Source: Runella rosea (GTDB lineage: Bacteria; Bacteroidota; Bacteroidia; Cytophagales; Spirosomataceae). From it: a stretch of 64,000 nucleotides of DNA. Below the pieces are notes generated by a model. That model did no database searches. It was not told the DNA's origin and worked only from the letters and a program-made list of their open reading frames with translations. Of the stretch, positions 18,001 through 26,118 are shown piece by piece; position 1 is the first letter of the stretch, and each line of letters starts with the position of its first letter. The stretch is from NCBI RefSeq assembly GCF_003325355.1, contig NZ_CP030850.1:4395501-4459500 (forward strand), given 5' to 3'. Made by a program: the position numbers and the translations under genes.

Positions 18001-18407
18001 CCATCGCGTTTCATGGTCCAGATATTGTCGCCGCCGCCTCGGTCGCTTGTAAAAGAGATGCGCTTACCATCGGGGCTGTAGCGCGGCTGTATCTCCAGCG
18101 GCAATCCGCCCGCCAGTAGTTTGGCTTCACCGCCCCCGATTGGCAGCGTATAGAGGTCACCGAGTAGGTCAAAGACGATTTCCTTGCCATCGGGACTGAC
18201 GTCGAGGTTCATCCATGTACCTTCATTGGTAGTGAATTTTACTTCTTTTGAAGGACCCTGAGGTTTGGAAACATCCCAAGTTTCTTTGGGTTTTTGGGCC
18301 ATGGCCTGACAAACGGCCAAGGCCGCTGCAAGGGCGAGGGGAGCGGTTTTTTTCAAGGGAAAAGGGGCTTGGAATGATGAAATGTATGCTAAAGATTGGC
18401 GAACCAA
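15084..18407 (-). CDS. Exported TolB-like propeller/amidohydrolase fusion protein
   Basis: Up to 1107 residues. There is no in-frame ATG near the start. TTG at 18407 gives the longest frame, and TTG at 18356 would give a neater signal peptide (KKTAPLALAAALAVCQAMAQ). Residues about 50-670 contain repeated DGKxIxF and SPDG motifs of TolB/WD40-like (PD40) propeller blades. Residues about 680-1060 form a metal-dependent amidohydrolase of the imidazolonepropionase/prolidase type, with GTLVVDGNKIVAVG, the metal motif GIIDAHAHIG near residue 732, TTIEHNIP and LGAHGQLQG. It ends with the family's KLADLLVLDKNPLEN. It is probably a periplasmic hydrolase of unknown substrate. It stands alone on the minus strand. 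Confidence 0.88.
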   Translation of the reverse strand: MVRQSLAYISSFQAPFPLKKTAPLALAAALAVCQAMAQKPKETWDVSKPQGPSKEVKFTTNEGTWMNLDVSPDGKEIVFDLLGDLYTLPIGGGEAKLLAGGLPLEIQPRYSPDGKRISFTSDRGGGDNIWTMKRDGSDLKQISNEDFRLLNNAVWTPDGQYLIARKHFTASRSLGAGEMWMYHASGGTAGLQLTKRKNDQQDAGEPCVSPDGRYVYFSEDMSQGPFFQYNKDPNGQIYVVRRFDRQTGALKNIVTGPGGAVRPQISPDGRQLAFVRRVRTKSVLYIHDLKTGEEFPVFDQLNKDQQEAWAIMGLYPNYDWTPDGKDIIIWAKGKLFRVNIATAKATEIPFTVNASLTVQEAVRFPQTVFIPTFQSKMIRHARTSPDEKTLIFHAAGYLYKKSLPNGTPERLTAATDVFEYEPTFSPDGKFLLYTTWNDSLTGSIRKLNLTNNSIETLTTEKGFYQTPSFSPDGSKIVYRKGTGNGYMGYAFGKEPGLYLMPATGGEGTLLRDSGEEPLFNATGDRIFFLEDGQTKSFKSVTLSNTDEQTHFSSQYATKFVPSPDNKWIAFQELFHLYIAAFPATGKAIDLSGNTKAFPVYKVTRDAGDYLHWSNDSQKLHWTIGPDYFTRSVQQSFLFVEGAPEKLPAIDSTGIPIGLMLSTDVPKGMVAFKGGTILTMKENAQGQLEVIKNGTLVVDGNKIVAVGAAGKVKIPAEAKVIDATGKTLMPGIIDAHAHIGTGNEKSAQQQWSYFANLAYGVTTVHDPSSNTEMVFSQSEMVKSGRMIGPRIYSTGTILYGADGDFKAVVNSLDDARSHLRRMKAVGAFSVKSYNQPRRNQRQQIIQAARELGMLVVPEGGSFFNHNMTMIMDGHTTIEHNIPVDPIYKDVVSLWSNSKTGYTPTLIVSFGSVSGEYYWYQKTNVWEQSRLLRFTPRSIVDSRSRRREMLPDDDFGHFGNSQTAKKLTDAGVSVHLGAHGQLQGLGAHWELWMLGQGGITNLQALKQATIGPAKTLGLDKEIGSLEVGKLADLLVLDKNPLENLRNSESIKYVMVNGRLYDAETMTETGNYNRPRQKFFWENNRYNAAFEWHAETRSFGAIRCICQGRQ

Positions 18408-18463
18408 AGTTTCTCAAAAATAACGTTAATGTACGGTAATGGCAAGTTGGAAGACATAATGGC

Positions 18464-19447
18464 TCAAACTACTCCTTTTTTACCCATCTGTTGCGCAATC
18501 ATGCTCCCCGCCAACAATTGCAGTGCATGATAAATCATCAGCGGTAGCAACGCTACACCCAGCGTGACGGGGTTGGGAAACAGCACTTTGCCCATCACTG
18601 CACCCTGCACTAACGATTTTTTAGAGCCGCAAAACAACACCGTGATGGTATCTGGGCGGTTGAAGCCAAGCCAACGACTGACCAAAACCATGATTCCGAA
18701 CATTACCGCAAAAAACAACAACATCCAAAAGCCTAGCGCCAGAATTTCAGTAAAGGATTGATGACTGAACATATTGTTGGCAAATGATTCGCAAAAAGAA
18801 GTGTAAACAATCAACAAAATAATGACTTGGTCAAACATCCGTAACGTGCTGTTGTAGCGCTCGGTCCATTTGCCCCATTTTTTGTGCATAAGAAAACCGA
18901 GGATAACGGGTAATAAAACTTCTAAACATAGGCGCAAAATGATGGAGGAGATGTCAAAATCGGCGTCCTGTTTTTCCAGTAACCGACTCATCCACAGCGG
19001 TGTAATAAAAATGCCGATGATGCTAGAAATACTGGCGTTGAAAATTGCAGCGGGTAGGTTCCCGCCCGCAATCGCCACCATCACCACCGAAGAAGAAACG
19101 GTGGATGGGAGCGTCGCCAAATAAAAGATACCCAACCACGTCAACGAAGAAGTATCAATGTTGAAGGCTTCTCCGATGCCAAGAATAATGAGCGGAAATA
19201 ATACAAAAGTGGTCAATTGAATCACCAAGTGGAGTTTCCAATTGCTCAAGCCACTTTTTAATTTTTCAGGATTGAGTTTCAGACCGTAAAAAAAGAAGAT
19301 AACAGAGACGCCATATTCGGCGATGTCGGGTAAGTGTAAAGGGCTTTGTTCGGTGCCGAATGAGGGAAAAAAATAGGCCAATGCTATCATTCCAAGCAAC
19401 GCGAAGAAAAATCCGTTGATGCCGACTTTTGCCAATAACTGAATCAT
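18464..19447 (-). CDS. Bile acid:sodium symporter family transporter
   Basis: This 327-residue protein consists of about ten hydrophobic segments. It has the SBF-like (PF13593) features GVSVIFFFYGLKLNPEKLKSGLSNWKLHLVIQ and TLPSTVSSSVVMVAIAGGNLPAAIFNASISSIIGIFITPLW, plus LFCGSKKSLVQGAVMGKVLFP in the second half. It should be an inner-membrane secondary transporter for an organic anion. The YfeH-like branch is not known to carry bile acids, so the substrate is open. It diverges from the acyl-CoA synthetase gene and is separated from the upstream amidohydrolase by about 56 bp. Confidence 0.88.
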   Translation of the reverse strand: MIQLLAKVGINGFFFALLGMIALAYFFPSFGTEQSPLHLPDIAEYGVSVIFFFYGLKLNPEKLKSGLSNWKLHLVIQLTTFVLFPLIILGIGEAFNIDTSSLTWLGIFYLATLPSTVSSSVVMVAIAGGNLPAAIFNASISSIIGIFITPLWMSRLLEKQDADFDISSIILRLCLEVLLPVILGFLMHKKWGKWTERYNSTLRMFDQVIILLIVYTSFCESFANNMFSHQSFTEILALGFWMLLFFAVMFGIMVLVSRWLGFNRPDTITVLFCGSKKSLVQGAVMGKVLFPNPVTLGVALLPLMIYHALQLLAGSMIAQQMGKKGVV

Positions 19448-19649
19448 TCGTATTCTATTTATCTATCGGCACAAAGTTAATCCGATAACGCAAATAAGTA
19501 TGAACGAACCTTTAGAATGGGAAGAATCAGCGAAAACAATCGGAGATTAAGTAAGAATAGGTCACTTTTAGCGGATTAGTGCTCAAAAACCAACCTTTTT
19601 TGTTCCAATAAATACATCGAACAAAAACAATTTTTTAGTGAAAAAATTA

Positions 19650-19657
19650 TATTTTTG
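19650..19657 (+). promoter_or_regulatory. Candidate Bacteroidota -7 element of the acyl-CoA synthetase gene
   Basis: TATTTTTG matches TAnnTTTG and ends 26 bp before the ATG. No clear TTG lies about 20 bp upstream, so only half of the consensus is present. The rest of the 236-bp divergent intergenic region (19448-19683) holds no gene that I can see. Confidence 0.35.
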
Positions 19658-19683
19658 TTGTAAACCCTAAATCTTTACAAACG

Positions 19684-21363
19684 ATGAGAACAACGGCAAC
19701 TTCTAACGTGTCAGAGTTGAAAACGGTCGTAGATTATTTTTATCAATGGGAAAAGACGCAGCCCGACAAGGTTTTTTTGCGCCAGCCTTTTGGAAAAAAA
19801 TTCAAAGACTTTACGTGGGCTGAAACGGGAGAGCAGGTAAGGCGATTGGCGGGATACCTTCTTTCGTTGGGTTTAGAGCCACAAAGCAACATCGGGTTGG
19901 TTTCCAAGAACTGTGCGGAGTGGATTATTGCCGACCTCGCCATCATGATGTCTGGGCACGTTTCGGTGCCGTTTTATCCCACCCTGACCAGTGATCAGTT
20001 AAATCAAGTGTTAACCCACAGTGGTTGTCAGGTGCTTTTTGTTGGAAAACTTGACAATTGGCAAGGGATGAAAAAGGGGATTCCCGCAGGCGTAAGCTGT
20101 ATTTCTTTTCCAACGTATAATCCTGACCCTGAGCATGTACAGTGGGATGATATCATTGCTTACAGCAAACCGATGACCGAGTCGCCCCGGCCGAAGTTGG
20201 AGGATTTGTTCTCCATCGTTTACACTTCTGGTACCACTGGTAATCCCAAAGGAGTAATGCTTACGTACAAAGCGATGGCATCGGTTATGCACGTCACCCA
20301 AGACATGATGCTCTATCATTTGCCCGAGACCCGTTTTTTTTCGTATCTGCCGCTATGTCATATTGCCGAGCGGAATGTGGTGGCAGTAACGGCGGTGGGC
20401 ACGGGAGGAACTGTGTACTTTGCAGAATCATTGGATACTTTTGCGGCTAATCTGGCTGCCGCACAGCCCACACACTTTTTTGCGGTCCCACGCATCTGGA
20501 CTAAATTCCAATTGGGAATTTTGGCAAAAATGCCCCAGAAAAAGCTGGATATGTTGCTCAAAATCCCTATTCTGAGTGGTATTGTCAAGAAAAAAATTCG
20601 TAAGGGTTTGGGACTCAATGACGCGAAATTTATTTTGACGGCAGCTGCTCCGATGCCGGTGTCACTGATTACGTGGTTTCGCCGCTTAGGAATAAAAATT
20701 CAGGAAGCGTACGGAATGACCGAAAACATGGGAGCGGTATGTATGGCCCCCGCCGATGCGCCCAAGGATGGAACGGTAGGAAAGGTATATCCAGGAGTGG
20801 AAGTAAAAATAATGCCCGATACGGGCGAAATCCTGACGCGCACTGAATGGAACATGACGGGCTATTATAAAGAACCTATCATGACATCTGAAACCATCGA
20901 CGAAGAAGGGTGGATTCATACGGGTGATGTAGGCGAAATTGATAGTGAAGGTTACATCAAAATTACAGGTCGGGTAAAAGAAATGTACAAAACTTCCAAA
21001 GGTGAATACGTGGCACCATCACAGATAGAATTTGGATTTGCCGACAATAAGCTGATTGAACAAATTTGCGTAGTGGGCCAAAGTTTACCGCAGCCCATTG
21101 CACTGGTGGTTTTGTCGGAAATAGCCCGGTCCGTTGAACGCGACGCCGTCGCTCAAAGTCTAGCTGCTACACTTTCAGATGTGAACCCCAAACTTAAATC
21201 TTACGAGCGCGTACAAAAGATTGTTGTAATGAGAGAAGCTTGGACAGTCGATAACAATATGCTGACGCCCACCATGAAAACCAAACGCAATGTGATTGAA
21301 AAAACCTATGGCCAAATGATGGAGCCTTGGTACGAAGGAAAAGAGAATGTCATTTGGGAATAG
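19684..21363 (+). CDS. AMP-binding long-chain acyl-CoA synthetase
   Basis: This 559-residue ANL-superfamily enzyme activates a fatty acid to its CoA thioester through an acyl-AMP intermediate in the cytoplasm. The ATP-binding P-loop motif YTSGTTGNPKGVMLTY is at residues 180-195 and IQEAYGMTEN is near 340. GWIHTGDVGEID near 410 carries the ribose-binding aspartate, followed by ITGRVKEMYKTSKGEYVAP at the hinge. The C-terminal lysine motif TPTMKTKRNVIEKTYG is present. The GEYVAPSQIE form is typical of long-chain (FadD15/FAA-like) members. It stands alone, with no beta-oxidation genes beside it. Confidence 0.92.
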   Translation: MRTTATSNVSELKTVVDYFYQWEKTQPDKVFLRQPFGKKFKDFTWAETGEQVRRLAGYLLSLGLEPQSNIGLVSKNCAEWIIADLAIMMSGHVSVPFYPTLTSDQLNQVLTHSGCQVLFVGKLDNWQGMKKGIPAGVSCISFPTYNPDPEHVQWDDIIAYSKPMTESPRPKLEDLFSIVYTSGTTGNPKGVMLTYKAMASVMHVTQDMMLYHLPETRFFSYLPLCHIAERNVVAVTAVGTGGTVYFAESLDTFAANLAAAQPTHFFAVPRIWTKFQLGILAKMPQKKLDMLLKIPILSGIVKKKIRKGLGLNDAKFILTAAAPMPVSLITWFRRLGIKIQEAYGMTENMGAVCMAPADAPKDGTVGKVYPGVEVKIMPDTGEILTRTEWNMTGYYKEPIMTSETIDEEGWIHTGDVGEIDSEGYIKITGRVKEMYKTSKGEYVAPSQIEFGFADNKLIEQICVVGQSLPQPIALVVLSEIARSVERDAVAQSLAATLSDVNPKLKSYERVQKIVVMREAWTVDNNMLTPTMKTKRNVIEKTYGQMMEPWYEGKENVIWE

Positions 21364-21412
21364 TTGGTATACAGGCTTAAATAGCGCGATTTTGTCTCTA
21401 AAGGCGTAGCCC

Positions 21413-21469
21413 TCTGCCTGTTTTTTTCAATGGGCTGGCGTTTCTGAAAAGCATTGAGCCGCAGGCAGA
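21413..21469. repeat. Nested inverted repeat after the acyl-CoA synthetase gene
   Basis: An outer pair TCTGCCTG (21413-21420) with CAGGCAGA (21462-21469) encloses an inner pair TCAATG (21427-21432) with CATTGA (21452-21457). The two stems stack around a short internal loop. It may be the 3' end structure of the upstream mRNA, but no terminal T-run follows. Confidence 0.45.
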
Positions 21470-21574
21470 AAGAAATCAGAAGTAGTAAGGGAAAAGTACT
21501 TTTTTTCCGTATGCCGAATTATCTCAAGCAAGGATGTTGCCTTTTTGCTATTTTTAAGGCAAAAAAACGACACC

Positions 21575-22954
21575 ATGTCTAAACCCCAAGGACTCCTTAC
21601 TATTGACCAACTACGCGAAGCGGTAGATCAACAAACCATTGAAACCATCATTGTAGCCTTTACTGACCATTACGGGCGGCTCGTCGGAAAACGTTTCGAC
21701 GCTGATTTTTTTGTCGATGATATTTATAAACACGGCACCCACGGTTGCAATTACCTACTCACCACCGATATGGCCATGGACCCAGTGCCAGGGTTTTCGT
21801 TTGCGAACTGGGAACTCGGCTACGGTGATTTTCATTTAGTGCCCGATCTTTCTACGCTGCGGGTAGCGGCGTGGCTTGACCGCACCGCTATGATTATCTG
21901 CGATGTTAAAAATGAAAAATCGCACCAATACGTTGAAATCGCGCCCCGCTCCATCCTGAGAAAACAGCTTGATAAAGCCGCTCAACATGAATTTGACGTT
22001 TTGGCTGCTTCCGAGTTGGAATATTATTTATTTGAAAACAGTTTTCGCGAAGCCCACGAAACAGGCTTTGCCCAACTGCGCCCCGTAGGCTGGTACATCG
22101 AAGATTATCATATTTTGCAAGGCACCCGCACCGAGCCGTTCAACGCGGCGGCGCGGCGTTATTTGAAGCAATCGGGCGTGCCCGTTGAAAACTCCAAAGG
22201 AGAATGGGGCTTGGGCCAACACGAACTCAATGTACGCTACGCCGAAATACTGGACATGGCTGATCGCCACGTGGTGTACAAACAATGCCTAAAAGAAGTG
22301 GCCGATGCCATGGGTTGGAGCATTACGTTTATGGCCAAATTTGCCGCTGACCGCGCAGGTTCTAGTTGCCACATTCACATCAGTTTGTGGAAAGATGGCG
22401 AAACGGCCTTTGCAGGCGACAATACGCTGGGGCCCGTTCAGTGCTCGGATACATTTCGTTGGTTTTTAGGGGGTTGTATTGCCCATGCCCCTGATGTTAT
22501 GGTATTTTATGCTCCAACCATCAACTCATACAAGCGCTATGTAGACGGTTCTTGGGCCCCTACGCGTCTGGCGTGGAGTTATGATAATCGTACTGCTGGT
22601 TTTCGGGTAGTAGGTCAAGGCAAAAGCCTACGGATTGAGTGCCGGATTCCAGGTGCAGATTGTAATCCTTACCTAGCTTTTGCGGGATTGTTGGCGTGTG
22701 GATTGGAAGGAATTGAAAAACAGATTGAACCACCGGCCATTTTTGAGGGTGATATCTATGCCGCAGCGCATTTGCCAAGGGTTCCATACACATTGGCCGA
22801 ATCCATTGCGATTTTCTCCAACAGCGAGTTTGCCAAGCGGAGTTTTGGACCCGAAGTAGTGGAGCACTACACGCATTTTTATAAAACAGAGCAGGCCGCC
22901 TATAATGCATCAGTGACGGACTGGGAGCGGAAACGGTATTTTGAGCAGATTTAA
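21575..22954 (+). CDS. Glutamine synthetase family protein (GlnA-like ligase)
   Basis: A 459-residue protein starting at the ATG at 21575; an upstream in-frame start at 21545 adds ten unlikely residues. The N-terminal beta-grasp (about 15-110) is followed by the catalytic barrel, with ASELEYYLF for the first metal-ligand glutamate and GLGQHELNVRYAE for the second. It also has FMAKFAADRAGSSCHIHISLW, NSYKRYVDGSWAPTRLAWSYDNRTAGFR for the ATP and glutamate site, and LRIECRIPGADCNPYLAFAGLLA. It resembles the gamma-glutamylpolyamine/PuuA-like branch rather than a nitrogen-regulated GSI, and I see no C-terminal adenylylation tyrosine motif. The amine substrate cannot be told from sequence. No polyamine genes are adjacent. 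Confidence 0.85.
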   Translation: MSKPQGLLTIDQLREAVDQQTIETIIVAFTDHYGRLVGKRFDADFFVDDIYKHGTHGCNYLLTTDMAMDPVPGFSFANWELGYGDFHLVPDLSTLRVAAWLDRTAMIICDVKNEKSHQYVEIAPRSILRKQLDKAAQHEFDVLAASELEYYLFENSFREAHETGFAQLRPVGWYIEDYHILQGTRTEPFNAAARRYLKQSGVPVENSKGEWGLGQHELNVRYAEILDMADRHVVYKQCLKEVADAMGWSITFMAKFAADRAGSSCHIHISLWKDGETAFAGDNTLGPVQCSDTFRWFLGGCIAHAPDVMVFYAPTINSYKRYVDGSWAPTRLAWSYDNRTAGFRVVGQGKSLRIECRIPGADCNPYLAFAGLLACGLEGIEKQIEPPAIFEGDIYAAAHLPRVPYTLAESIAIFSNSEFAKRSFGPEVVEHYTHFYKTEQAAYNASVTDWERKRYFEQI

Positions 22955-23027
22955 GGGAGGGGGGAATCGTTGTTAAGTGAATTTTTAAATTTTTTCTTGA
23001 AATAATTCATTTAATCAATTTATCTAC

Positions 23028-23035
23028 TACTTTTG
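23028..23035 (+). promoter_or_regulatory. Candidate -7 element upstream of a terminator and the sod gene
   Basis: TACTTTTG matches TAnnTTTG exactly. There is no good -33 TTG at the usual distance. Transcripts from here would meet the hairpin at 23072-23104 within about 60 nt. Confidence 0.3.
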
Positions 23036-23071
23036 CAACGATTATTTCTAAACCTCTACTACAAATACTTA

Positions 23072-23104
23072 AAAAAGCCTTCTGCATCGCGCAGAAGGTT
23101 TTTT
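23072..23104 (+). terminator. Rho-independent terminator upstream of sod
   Basis: A perfect 8-bp GC-rich stem, CCTTCTGC (23078-23085) with GCAGAAGG (23091-23098), has a 5-nt loop. It is followed by six T residues and preceded by six A residues, so it could act in both directions. It lies about 120 bp after the glutamine-synthetase-family gene and 93 bp before the superoxide dismutase start. Confidence 0.8.
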
Positions 23105-23196
23105 ATTTTTACGCAGAAAATAACTTTCGCTGCTTTTCTTGCGTTGTATTCTACGTAATATTGCACATCATTCATTAATCAACTTTTTTTAGCAAA

Positions 23197-23874
23197 ATGA
23201 CAACTAAATTTCTCCGCAATGCATTTGCAATAGCATTGGCCGCAGGTTCGTTGCAGGCTATGGCACAATTTACGCAGGCTCCGCTTCCGTACGCATCTGA
23301 TGCACTTGAGCCAAATATTGATAAGACTACCATGGAAATCCACTATGGACGTCACCATAAAGCCTATATCGACAACTTGAACAAGGCCTTGGCGGGTAAG
23401 CCAGAAGAAAAATTGACTCCTGATGCGCTGGTAAAGGGAATTACGAAAGAAACCGCTCCAGCAGTGCGTAACAACGGTGGGGGGCATTGGAATCACACCT
23501 TCTTTTGGAGCATCATGGGCCCTGGAAAAGGCGGCGCGCCCAAAGGAGCCTTGGCCGATGCCATTACCAAAGATTTTGGTTCGTTGGATGAGTTCAAAAA
23601 GAAATTTAAAGAGGCTGGTACTACCCGTTTTGGTTCAGGGTGGGCGTGGTTGATTGTAAAAGACAAAAAACTGGTGGTAACTTCTACGCCAAACCAAGAT
23701 AATCCATTGATGCCTGTAGCGGATGTACAGGGCGCGCCGATTTTGGGCGTTGATGTGTGGGAGCACGCATATTACCTCAAGTACCAAAACAAACGTCCTG
23801 ATTACCTAGACGCTTTTTGGAATGTCGTGAATTGGGATAAAGTAGCCGAATTATATGCGGCAGCGATGAAATAA
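23197..23874 (+). CDS. Exported Fe/Mn superoxide dismutase
   Basis: This 225-residue protein has a signal peptide (about 1-24, [14 protein letters not shown]), so it should act outside the cytoplasm, which is less common than a cytosolic enzyme. The mature part is a complete Fe/Mn SOD with metal ligands H49 (in [12 protein letters not shown]), H100 (in [10 protein letters not shown]), D186 and H190 (in [23 protein letters not shown]). It converts superoxide to oxygen and hydrogen peroxide. Sequence alone does not settle Fe versus Mn. It is monocistronic, bracketed by terminators on both sides. Confidence 0.93.
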   Translation: MTTKFLRNAFAIALAAGSLQAMAQFTQAPLPYASDALEPNIDKTTMEIHYGRHHKAYIDNLNKALAGKPEEKLTPDALVKGITKETAPAVRNNGGGHWNHTFFWSIMGPGKGGAPKGALADAITKDFGSLDEFKKKFKEAGTTRFGSGWAWLIVKDKKLVVTSTPNQDNPLMPVADVQGAPILGVDVWEHAYYLKYQNKRPDYLDAFWNVVNWDKVAELYAAAMK

Positions 23875-23897
23875 AAACTTAATTTTATCCGTAATAT

Positions 23898-23933
23898 AAA
23901 AAAAGAGAATGCCGCAGGGCATTCTCTTTTTTT
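23898..23933. terminator. Bidirectional terminator between sod and lspA
   Basis: A 16-bp perfect stem, AAAAAAAGAGAATGCC (23898-23913) with GGCATTCTCTTTTTTT (23918-23933), has a 4-nt loop. The A and T flanks give a T-run on either strand, so it serves both sod and the convergent lspA gene. Confidence 0.92.
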
Positions 23934-23952
23934 ATTGAGTTAATTTTGTAAT

Positions 23953-24774
23953 CTATTCTTTAGTAGGCACTTGTGTGCTAGTGTTGTCGTTTGTTGGTGG
24001 AAGGGCCTCCAAGGCAGATTCGGGCGTTTCTTCTTCCAACGTTGAAGTAGGCTCGGTGACATCTTGTGTTGAGATTACCTCCGTTTCTGAAGCGGGTGTT
24101 TCGGGTTCCTCTTCGGATGAAACGATTGATGGAACCTCGGCTATTTCATCCGTTTTCGGAGCCTCTTCAATCTCTTCGTGCTCATCCAAACGCGGAAAAA
24201 AAGTGCCCTGAAACATCAAAATGATACAAACACCGATGAAAATGCAGGCGTCGGCAAAGTTGAAAATAGGCGTTGTGTAGTATTGGCCGCCCCAAACAGG
24301 AACCCAATCGGGTACAAAACCTTCCCAAAAATCAATGAATACCATATCAATGACCTGTCCGTGAAACCACGGAGTAGGAGAGCCGTAAGGGGCATTATCA
24401 ATGAGTACTCCGTAAAAGATACTGTCGATCAAGTTGCCGATGGCTCCCGCCAAAATCATGGCCATAGCCCAGAGGAGTCCGTTGGAGGCCCCTTTTTGGG
24501 CAAGGCGTAACATGTAGCCCGCAATAAAAATCATGGCTCCCAGCCGAAATACCGTCAGGAACAATTTACCGTATTCGTGGTCAATTTGCATCCCAAACGC
24601 CATGCCTGGGTTGGTTACGTAATACAGCTTGAACCAATCTCCGATGAGTCTGATTTGTCCAGCAAATCCTGGAGACATATACTGGTGTACGAGCAATTTT
24701 GAAGCTTGATCTACACCGATAAGCAACAGGGCGAACAAAAAGAATTTGAGTGGGCCTTTGGGGGATTGAGTCAT
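23953..24774 (-). CDS. lspA: Lipoprotein signal peptidase with acidic C-terminal tail
   Basis: A 273-residue protein whose first 195 residues are a signal peptidase II, the inner-membrane aspartyl protease that removes the signal peptide from diacylated prolipoproteins. It has four membrane segments, the motif VTNPGMAFG and the catalytic aspartates D117 in GNLIDSIF and D175 in FNFADA. A loop of roughly 40 residues (125-165) between the two aspartates is typical of Bacteroidota forms. Residues about 196-273 form an unusual tail rich in Glu, Thr, Ser and Pro with no predicted fold. The gene is 10 bp downstream of the proline dehydrogenase gene and probably co-transcribed with it. Confidence 0.93.
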   Translation of the reverse strand: MTQSPKGPLKFFLFALLLIGVDQASKLLVHQYMSPGFAGQIRLIGDWFKLYYVTNPGMAFGMQIDHEYGKLFLTVFRLGAMIFIAGYMLRLAQKGASNGLLWAMAMILAGAIGNLIDSIFYGVLIDNAPYGSPTPWFHGQVIDMVFIDFWEGFVPDWVPVWGGQYYTTPIFNFADACIFIGVCIILMFQGTFFPRLDEHEEIEEAPKTDEIAEVPSIVSSEEEPETPASETEVISTQDVTEPTSTLEEETPESALEALPPTNDNTSTQVPTKE

Positions 24775-24784
24775 GGAATGGGGA

Positions 24785-25993
24785 TTAATGAATAACTTTC
24801 ATGGTGTGGCGACGACCCACTTCACGTTTGATAAGCAAAAACTCGCGGCTGCTTTGTCCAGCAATGGATTTATTTTCTTCGGCACGACGGAACAAATACG
24901 GCATAACCGTCTCAACAGGCCCATAAGGCACGTATTTGGCTACGTTATAGCCTGCATTGGCCAAATTGTAGGAAATATTGTCACTCATTCCGAGCAACTG
25001 CGCAAACCATACGTGCGGGTCGTTGTGCGGAATGTTGAGTTTTTGCATTAATTCGATACAGTAAAAACAACTGCTTTCGTTATGGGTACCCAAACAAATC
25101 GAAATTACGTCACGATTTTCGAGGGCAAACAAAATGGATTTGTTGTAGTCGGAGTCGGTGTCTTCTTTGGTAGCGTGGATTGGGTCTTGGTATTCGCTTT
25201 CGTAGGCGCGTTGGCGTTCTTTTTCGAAATAGGCACCTCTTACCAATTTAGCTCCTAAAAAATACCCATCTACTTTTGCTTCGTGAGTGGCTTTTTTCAG
25301 ATTTTCCAGCATATCGCGGCGGTACATCTGGAATGTATTGTAGACGATGGGCTTTTTGGTGTTGTATTTTTGCATTGCCTTGTAAGCCAGTTGGTCAATT
25401 ACGTCTTGAATCCAGCTTTCTTCAGCATCGACAAAAATTTTGACATCTAGGTCATGGGCTTTTTGGCATAATTGGTCCACACGTACTTTGAGGCGTTCAA
25501 AAGCAGCCTGCTCGTTGGAAGTAAGGGGCTCTCCCGCCTGAATTTTCTCCATTAGAGGGGTTGAACCAATACCCGTTACCTTAAAAACAGAAAAAGGAAT
25601 CCCTTCGGTTTGGCTCGCTTTTTCGATAGTTAGCAGAATTTCGCTAGCAGTTTTATCAAAACTCTGCTCATTGTCTTCCCCCTCGACAGAATAGTCTAAA
25701 ATTGTTCCAATTTTAGATTTTGCCAAATTATTTATGGTTTTGTTGCACTCTTTAATGTCTTCACCTCCACAAAATTGGCCAAACAAAGTTGCTTTTATGA
25801 GGTTTTTGACGGGGAGTCGTAACAAAAGCGCGAGTTTTATAAAAAAAGTTCCTAATTTTACAAGCCAAGGTTGATTCATTAATGCAAATAGCCAGTAAGT
25901 TTTCTTTAACTGGAAATTTGACTTTGATGAGAATGCAACCGAAGTGTCATCAAATGAAACCCCTACTTGGGGCGAAGCAACACTTATAGACAT
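24785..25993 (-). CDS. Proline dehydrogenase family protein
   Basis: A 402-residue FAD-dependent TIM-barrel enzyme oxidising proline to delta-1-pyrroline-5-carboxylate. The family core is visible in FSVFKVTGIGSTPLMEKIQAGE, VKIFVDAEESWIQDVIDQLA, PIVYNTFQMYRRDML, GAKLVRGAYFEKERQRAYESEYQDPIHATKEDTDSDYN, CLGTHNESS and the C-terminal FRRAEENKSIAGQSSREFLLI. The last carries the paired arginines that bind the substrate carboxylate. It is a stand-alone ProDH domain with no aldehyde dehydrogenase fused to it. The start is preceded by a good promoter. It shares a transcript with lspA, an odd pairing without an obvious functional link. Confidence 0.92.
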   Translation of the reverse strand: MSISVASPQVGVSFDDTSVAFSSKSNFQLKKTYWLFALMNQPWLVKLGTFFIKLALLLRLPVKNLIKATLFGQFCGGEDIKECNKTINNLAKSKIGTILDYSVEGEDNEQSFDKTASEILLTIEKASQTEGIPFSVFKVTGIGSTPLMEKIQAGEPLTSNEQAAFERLKVRVDQLCQKAHDLDVKIFVDAEESWIQDVIDQLAYKAMQKYNTKKPIVYNTFQMYRRDMLENLKKATHEAKVDGYFLGAKLVRGAYFEKERQRAYESEYQDPIHATKEDTDSDYNKSILFALENRDVISICLGTHNESSCFYCIELMQKLNIPHNDPHVWFAQLLGMSDNISYNLANAGYNVAKYVPYGPVETVMPYLFRRAEENKSIAGQSSREFLLIKREVGRRHTMKVIH

Positions 25994-26034
25994 AATTTTA
26001 ACGTGTGTTTGTTGTTATAACAATAAAACAAATG

Positions 26035-26066
26035 CAAAATTACAAAAGTTGTCCTTAGCTATCAAA
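26035..26066 (-). promoter_or_regulatory. Bacteroidota-type promoter of the proline dehydrogenase-lspA operon
   Basis: On the minus strand TTTG (26063-26066) is separated by 20 nt from TAATTTTG (26035-26042). This fits the -33 TTTG and -7 TAnnTTTG consensus of the primary sigma factor of Bacteroidota. The ATG lies about 40 bp downstream. Confidence 0.65.
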
Positions 26067-26118
26067 TTGTTAATATCAGATTGTTGTACTTAATTAATTT
26101 TTTTAATTTTTCTCGATT

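Noticed and set aside
18223-18417. Short ORF overlapping the start of the amidohydrolase gene in another frame
   Set aside because: It overlaps the signal peptide coding region and shows no family; the missing ATG is better explained by a TTG start.
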